Position numbers and translations under genes: made by a program
The notes under the pieces: model-generated
Databases searched by the model: none
What the model was told of the DNA's origin: nothing
The model's input: the letters and a program-made list of their open reading frames with translations, nothing else
From: Alphaproteobacteria bacterium
GTDB taxonomy: Bacteria > Pseudomonadota > Alphaproteobacteria > 16-39-46
Direction of reading: 5' to 3'
DNA length: 6,874 bases
Assembly: GCA_947497675.1 (NCBI GenBank)
Contig: CANMHY010000037.1
Location: forward strand, 1-6,874
Shown here: positions 4,144-6,874 of the stretch, one piece after another
How positions within the stretch are numbered: position 1 is the first letter of the stretch
Layout: each line of letters begins with the position of its first letter

Positions 4144-6502
4144 TAAATTTGGTTTCTTCATGTTTGGACTATTGATTTTGGGAGCACGCGCATCCCTAGA
4201 AGGGGCGCCCGGAGAACCCGCGTCTTCAAGTTTGGAGACAGGCTCCGTGGTCACTTTGGGGAATACGTATTTATCCGTGTCAAATGGAAGCATTGTAGGA
4301 GATATAAGTCCTCTTTTATTGGGGTCTTCGATAAAAGAAAAAGCCTCAAACCTTTCAGAAAAGTCTTCTAAAAACCCTCCAGGAACGTCTTTGGAAAAAC
4401 TTCCAAAAAAAACCCAAGAAAAAAAAAGACCCGTGCTCCTTTTTGGAAAGTTTAAAAAGTTTGGGGAGGCTCCTCAAGAAGTGGTTCAAGTGGTTTGGAC
4501 AGAGATAGGGATTGAGACGAAAGATGAGGTTAAAGAGCCCGTTTCAGGAAAAGTAGAGTCGATCTTCAGATACAAAGGGTCGTGTTTGCCAAAGCAAACG
4601 ACCTTAAAACTGAAGGGAGATATAAAAGCTCTCAAAGTCCACGGGACACGCCTTTTAGAAATGCAAGCACAGAATTTGGGAGATGACCAAAATTCCAAAA
4701 AGGAGAAACGGCTTAAGAGACAAACATCCAAAGAGAAGGATTCAGAAATGCAAGATGCGGGGGCGCTTGACACAAGAGACGCAACAAGGTTAACCAGAGA
4801 CGCAAGCGTTCAAGCTCAAACGACATATCGGCAAAAACATCCTGCAGAAGAGGGCGCCAAAGATCAAAAAAGTTCTTCCCAAAACACTGAACAGGTTGAA
4901 TCAAATTCTCAAAATGAGTTTCGTCTAAGTCCGCGCAAGAGGCAAGGACTCGAGTTTCAGCCTCTTAATCTTGACCCTAAAGCATCTAAGAAAGAGGGTT
5001 CAACAGAGAAACTTCCTCAGCCTGACAGCATAGACGTTGAGATTCTAAAGGAAGGATGCGACCCTCGGAGAGATGAAACGCGAGGATTAGTGATCATTCG
5101 AACGAGGTCCATCACGCGTAAAAATGGTAAAGTGATTAAGGAAGATCCCTGTTCAGACTCCAATGAACATTATACCATTCTAAAGCAATATGAGGGGTGT
5201 GAAGACAACGTCTCAAAAGAACAGCGTCGGGCTTGGCCTCAATATAAGAGGTACTGGATTGATGGCACGGGAATTATACAAGACATTGATCGAAGCTGCA
5301 TTACGGATACGGACACTCCCTTTGAATTAAAAGAAGACGAAAAAGCGTGTACAATTCTTCCTGATTTTACAGCCATGGTGGCCACCCGGCAGGCTGAGCT
5401 TTATTATAAAAATCTCAACAAAAGACGTGTTGTCGTTGAAGAATGCCGTCCCCTAACAGGCGTTCCGTCGTCTCTGAAGCTTGAAAAAGTTGCGTGCGAC
5501 CCAAGGCATGACTTTGACGCTAAGTATTCTTGGGCGCAAAGCCGCATTATTGCAGTGCGGGACGGCCAAGAAATACACATGAGGCGTTGCTCTGATGAGG
5601 AGGGAGAGCAGCCCATGCCTCATCAAATATCAACGGTTGGATGTTACCCAATTATTGAAGCTGGATCCGGGCGTAGGTTTCCGCAAGTGTGCACGATGAT
5701 TGAGACGCTTCAGGGGCCGCGTTTTATCACGCAGTGCCGTCCGGCTCAAGGATTGCAAGAGACGACGGAAGGGTGTGAAACAAAGTTTGATCATAAACTT
5801 GAGAGTGGACAATCGCAGGGGTATACGCGGTTCTTTCTTGATATTCGAGGCATTAAAACCCCTATGACGGACTGTCAGCCATCATCTAAATTCTTCGATC
5901 ATCAACCTCGCTTGAGGGGATATGAACATGATGATGATCGTAAAGTATCGCGTCCTAAACACGAAATCTACATCATGGTTCCTTACAGAGGAGAAGTCCT
6001 TGTGGATTCAGAAAAGGTGAGGGAAGGGGATCCTTCTATTCCTTACACTGTAGGAGATATAAAAGAGGAACTCTGTTCAAACGAGGCAAAGTTTGACGGC
6101 TGCTTTCAAATCACGCCTCGAATCCGCACTCAAGTTTATAGGAGGCCTGATCAAACGATCTTTGAAGAGGTCATAGGAAAAGGAGAGCCTCGTAAAAGCC
6201 ATGATCTTTGTAAAAGAATCGAAGAGACCTCGGAGCATAAATCGTGTTCATGGCTGATAAAATCTGGTGACAGGGCCACTCAAGATGTCCACTGGCCGGG
6301 TGGTGCCTTTGATGGAGAATGGCTTGGGTGTGGTGAGGCCAGAAGACGGGCGCCTTGGGGGCAGGGAGGGTTTCCTTTTTTTCTCTATCACTCTTCGTTT
6401 CTTGAAAAAAGGATGAGGACAGAATTTCCATCGGGAGAGATGAGTTTTACCCCGTGGGAGCGCCTCACACCCACACAAAATGTTAAAACACAAATATGTT
6501 AA
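4124..6502 (+). CDS. large exported cysteine-repeat protein between virB10 and virB11, unknown function
   Basis: This 792-residue protein belongs to no family I recognise. ATG 4124 is preferred because AAGAG (4113-4117) lies 6 bases upstream; an in-frame ATG at 4118 has no usable ribosome site. The start overlaps virB10 by 20 bp. The signal peptide (MPLKLFSKFGFFMFGLLILG) probably ends at ARA|S near residue 22. Residues about 25-310 are Lys/Ser/Glu/Gln-rich, mostly low complexity, with a single cysteine (154). From residue 312 cysteines recur regularly: pairs 312/343, 359/392, 409/441, 458/489, 507/538 and 551/584, then less regular ones at 651, 660, 696, 708 and 736. The last residue, 792, is also Cys. 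Between the partners there is usually a strand-turn-strand pattern, for example RIIAVRDGQEIHMRRC. The pattern suggests disulfide-stabilised modules outside the cytoplasm. F-type TraN is a Cys-rich outer-membrane mating-pair protein and is a possible functional analogue, but I see no specific homology. Confidence 0.85.
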   Translation: MPLKLFSKFGFFMFGLLILGARASLEGAPGEPASSSLETGSVVTLGNTYLSVSNGSIVGDISPLLLGSSIKEKASNLSEKSSKNPPGTSLEKLPKKTQEKKRPVLLFGKFKKFGEAPQEVVQVVWTEIGIETKDEVKEPVSGKVESIFRYKGSCLPKQTTLKLKGDIKALKVHGTRLLEMQAQNLGDDQNSKKEKRLKRQTSKEKDSEMQDAGALDTRDATRLTRDASVQAQTTYRQKHPAEEGAKDQKSSSQNTEQVESNSQNEFRLSPRKRQGLEFQPLNLDPKASKKEGSTEKLPQPDSIDVEILKEGCDPRRDETRGLVIIRTRSITRKNGKVIKEDPCSDSNEHYTILKQYEGCEDNVSKEQRRAWPQYKRYWIDGTGIIQDIDRSCITDTDTPFELKEDEKACTILPDFTAMVATRQAELYYKNLNKRRVVVEECRPLTGVPSSLKLEKVACDPRHDFDAKYSWAQSRIIAVRDGQEIHMRRCSDEEGEQPMPHQISTVGCYPIIEAGSGRRFPQVCTMIETLQGPRFITQCRPAQGLQETTEGCETKFDHKLESGQSQGYTRFFLDIRGIKTPMTDCQPSSKFFDHQPRLRGYEHDDDRKVSRPKHEIYIMVPYRGEVLVDSEKVREGDPSIPYTVGDIKEELCSNEAKFDGCFQITPRIRTQVYRRPDQTIFEEVIGKGEPRKSHDLCKRIEETSEHKSCSWLIKSGDRATQDVHWPGGAFDGEWLGCGEARRRAPWGQGGFPFFLYHSSFLEKRMRTEFPSGEMSFTPWERLTPTQNVKTQIC
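5057..6331 (+). repeat. protein-level tandem array of Cys-pair modules (six regular, about three degenerate)
   Basis: Numbering is from ATG 4124. The first cysteines of successive modules are at 312, 359, 409, 458, 507 and 551, giving steps of 47, 50, 49, 49 and 44. The second cysteine follows by 31, 33, 32, 31, 31 and 33 residues. A seventh module keeps the 49-residue step, but its first Cys is Tyr600 (RGYEHDD where others have EGC) and the second is absent. Two looser modules follow, 660/696 and 708/736. Starts often read EGC or AC plus D/E/P (CDPR occurs in modules 1 and 4), and second cysteines are often followed by RP or SD. The modules have diverged strongly at the sequence level, so the array is old. 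I aligned them by eye only. Confidence 0.75.
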
Positions 6503-6506
6503 AACA
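6480..6506 (+). repeat. 11 bp direct repeat across the end of the Cys-repeat gene
   Basis: ATGTTAAAACA occurs at 6480-6490 and again at 6496-6506, a 16 bp period, spanning the stop codon (6500-6502) just before virB11. It may be a slippage product of AT-rich DNA or a binding site. Nothing further supports a function. Confidence 0.7.
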
Positions 6507-6510
6507 TCTC

Positions 6511-6526
6511 CCTTTTTTTAAAAGGA
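6511..6526 (+). promoter_or_regulatory. virB11 ribosome binding site embedded in a small hairpin
   Basis: AAGGA (6522-6526), 10 bases before GTG 6537, is the likely Shine-Dalgarno and supports that start. It overlaps the 3' arm of a 6 bp inverted repeat (CCTTTT 6511-6516, AAAAGG 6520-6525, loop TTT). The stem is mostly A-T and weak, so real sequestration of the site is doubtful. Confidence 0.45.
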
Positions 6527-6536
6527 ATTTTGTACA

Positions 6537-6874
6537 GTGACGCTTTTTTTAAAAACGCTTCTGGAGCCCCTCCGGCCTTTTTTGAGCCTTAAAAACCTGC
6601 AGGAGATTTCTGTCCTCAAAGAAAAAGAGCTGGCTCTTGAGATTGAAGGAAAAGGGTATGAATTTGTTCATGCCGACGTGCTTGATGCTGCATATTGGAC
6701 CCAGGTTTGTTATACACTTGCCAATATGAATGGGCTAACTTGGGATCCAGAGACGCATCCCATTCTCTCAACACGTCTTCCGGATTTGGAAACGCAACGC
6801 GTACATCGGTTTGAGGCCATGATGGGACCTTTTGTCGAAAACGGGATTTCGATTTCCATCAGGATAAAGCGTGA
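6537..6874 (+). CDS. virB11: VirB11 T4SS traffic ATPase, N-terminal part (3' end outside window)
   Basis: GTG 6537 opens a frame that stays open to the window edge: 112 residues plus two bases. The sequence fits the N-terminal domain of VirB11-type hexameric ATPases: a short helix (LLEPLRPFL), a strand region (EISVLKEKELALEIEGKG), a helix with VCYTLANMNGLTWDPETHP, then ILSTRLPDLETQRVHRFE and the closing SISIRIKR. That matches the family pattern of P.LS..LP.G.R........SisIRk preceding the linker to the RecA-like domain. The Walker A and B motifs lie beyond the window, so ATPase integrity cannot be judged. VirB11 energises substrate transfer and pilus assembly at the cytoplasmic face. It normally follows virB10 directly; here a 2.4 kb gene intervenes. 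The GTG start is supported by AAGGA at 6522-6526. Confidence 0.87.
   Translation, partial: MTLFLKTLLEPLRPFLSLKNLQEISVLKEKELALEIEGKGYEFVHADVLDAAYWTQVCYTLANMNGLTWDPETHPILSTRLPDLETQRVHRFEAMMGPFVENGISISIRIKR

Noticed and set aside
6300..6502. Possible frameshift in the last 60 residues of the Cys-repeat protein (change in composition)
   Set aside because: No alternative frame continues the module pattern better, the frame stays open with a terminal Cys, and virB11 starts normally after it.
6511..6525. Inverted repeat CCTTTT/AAAAGG as a transcription terminator
   Set aside because: The stem is 6 bp with only two G-C pairs and has no U-tract after it; it lies inside an operon.

Overview
The window is a slice of a P-type (VirB/Trb-like) type IV secretion operon with every gene on the + strand. 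The order is virB6 (3' end only), an unrecognised exported protein, virB7, virB8, virB9, virB10, a large unrecognised cysteine-rich exported protein, and virB11 (5' end only). The sequence is moderately AT-rich with lysine-rich, compact genes. The virB6-to-virB11 order matches the Agrobacterium/Brucella arrangement. I infer a proteobacterium, most plausibly a host-associated or endosymbiont-type alphaproteobacterium (a Holosporales-like lineage would fit), or a conjugative element living in one. The window holds no taxonomic marker, so this is inference only.

Layout. Bases 3-257 hold the C-terminus of a VirB6/TrbL inner-membrane channel protein. The gap at 258-358 is the only sizeable untranslated stretch and carries at best a weak promoter-like pair. 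From 359 to 6502 the genes are packed with 1-20 bp overlaps or gaps of 2 bp: the exported protein (359-937) overlaps virB7 (934-1095), which overlaps virB8 (1095-2012), which overlaps virB9 (2009-2962). virB10 (2965-4143) follows after 2 bp and overlaps the large Cys-rich gene (4124-6502). virB11 starts at GTG 6537 after a 34 bp gap and runs off the window.

How the parts fit. VirB7, VirB9 and VirB10 form the outer-membrane core complex. VirB8 and VirB6 belong to the inner-membrane complex and channel. VirB11 is the hexameric cytoplasmic ATPase. Two exported proteins are inserted into this otherwise canonical order, one between virB6 and virB7 and one between virB10 and virB11. Their tight coupling suggests they are structural or accessory parts of the same machine.

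The most unusual content is the 792-residue product of 4124-6502. It carries a signal peptide, a long basic low-complexity linker, and a tandem array of about 45-50 residue modules. Each module has a cysteine pair 31-33 residues apart and a predicted beta hairpin. By analogy only, it could do the surface or mating-pair job that Cys-rich TraN does in F-type systems. The second notable feature is that VirB10 has a textbook lipoprotein signal (LSGC) where VirB10 normally has a plain inner-membrane anchor.

I see no tRNA, rRNA, CRISPR, insertion sequence or convincing terminator.
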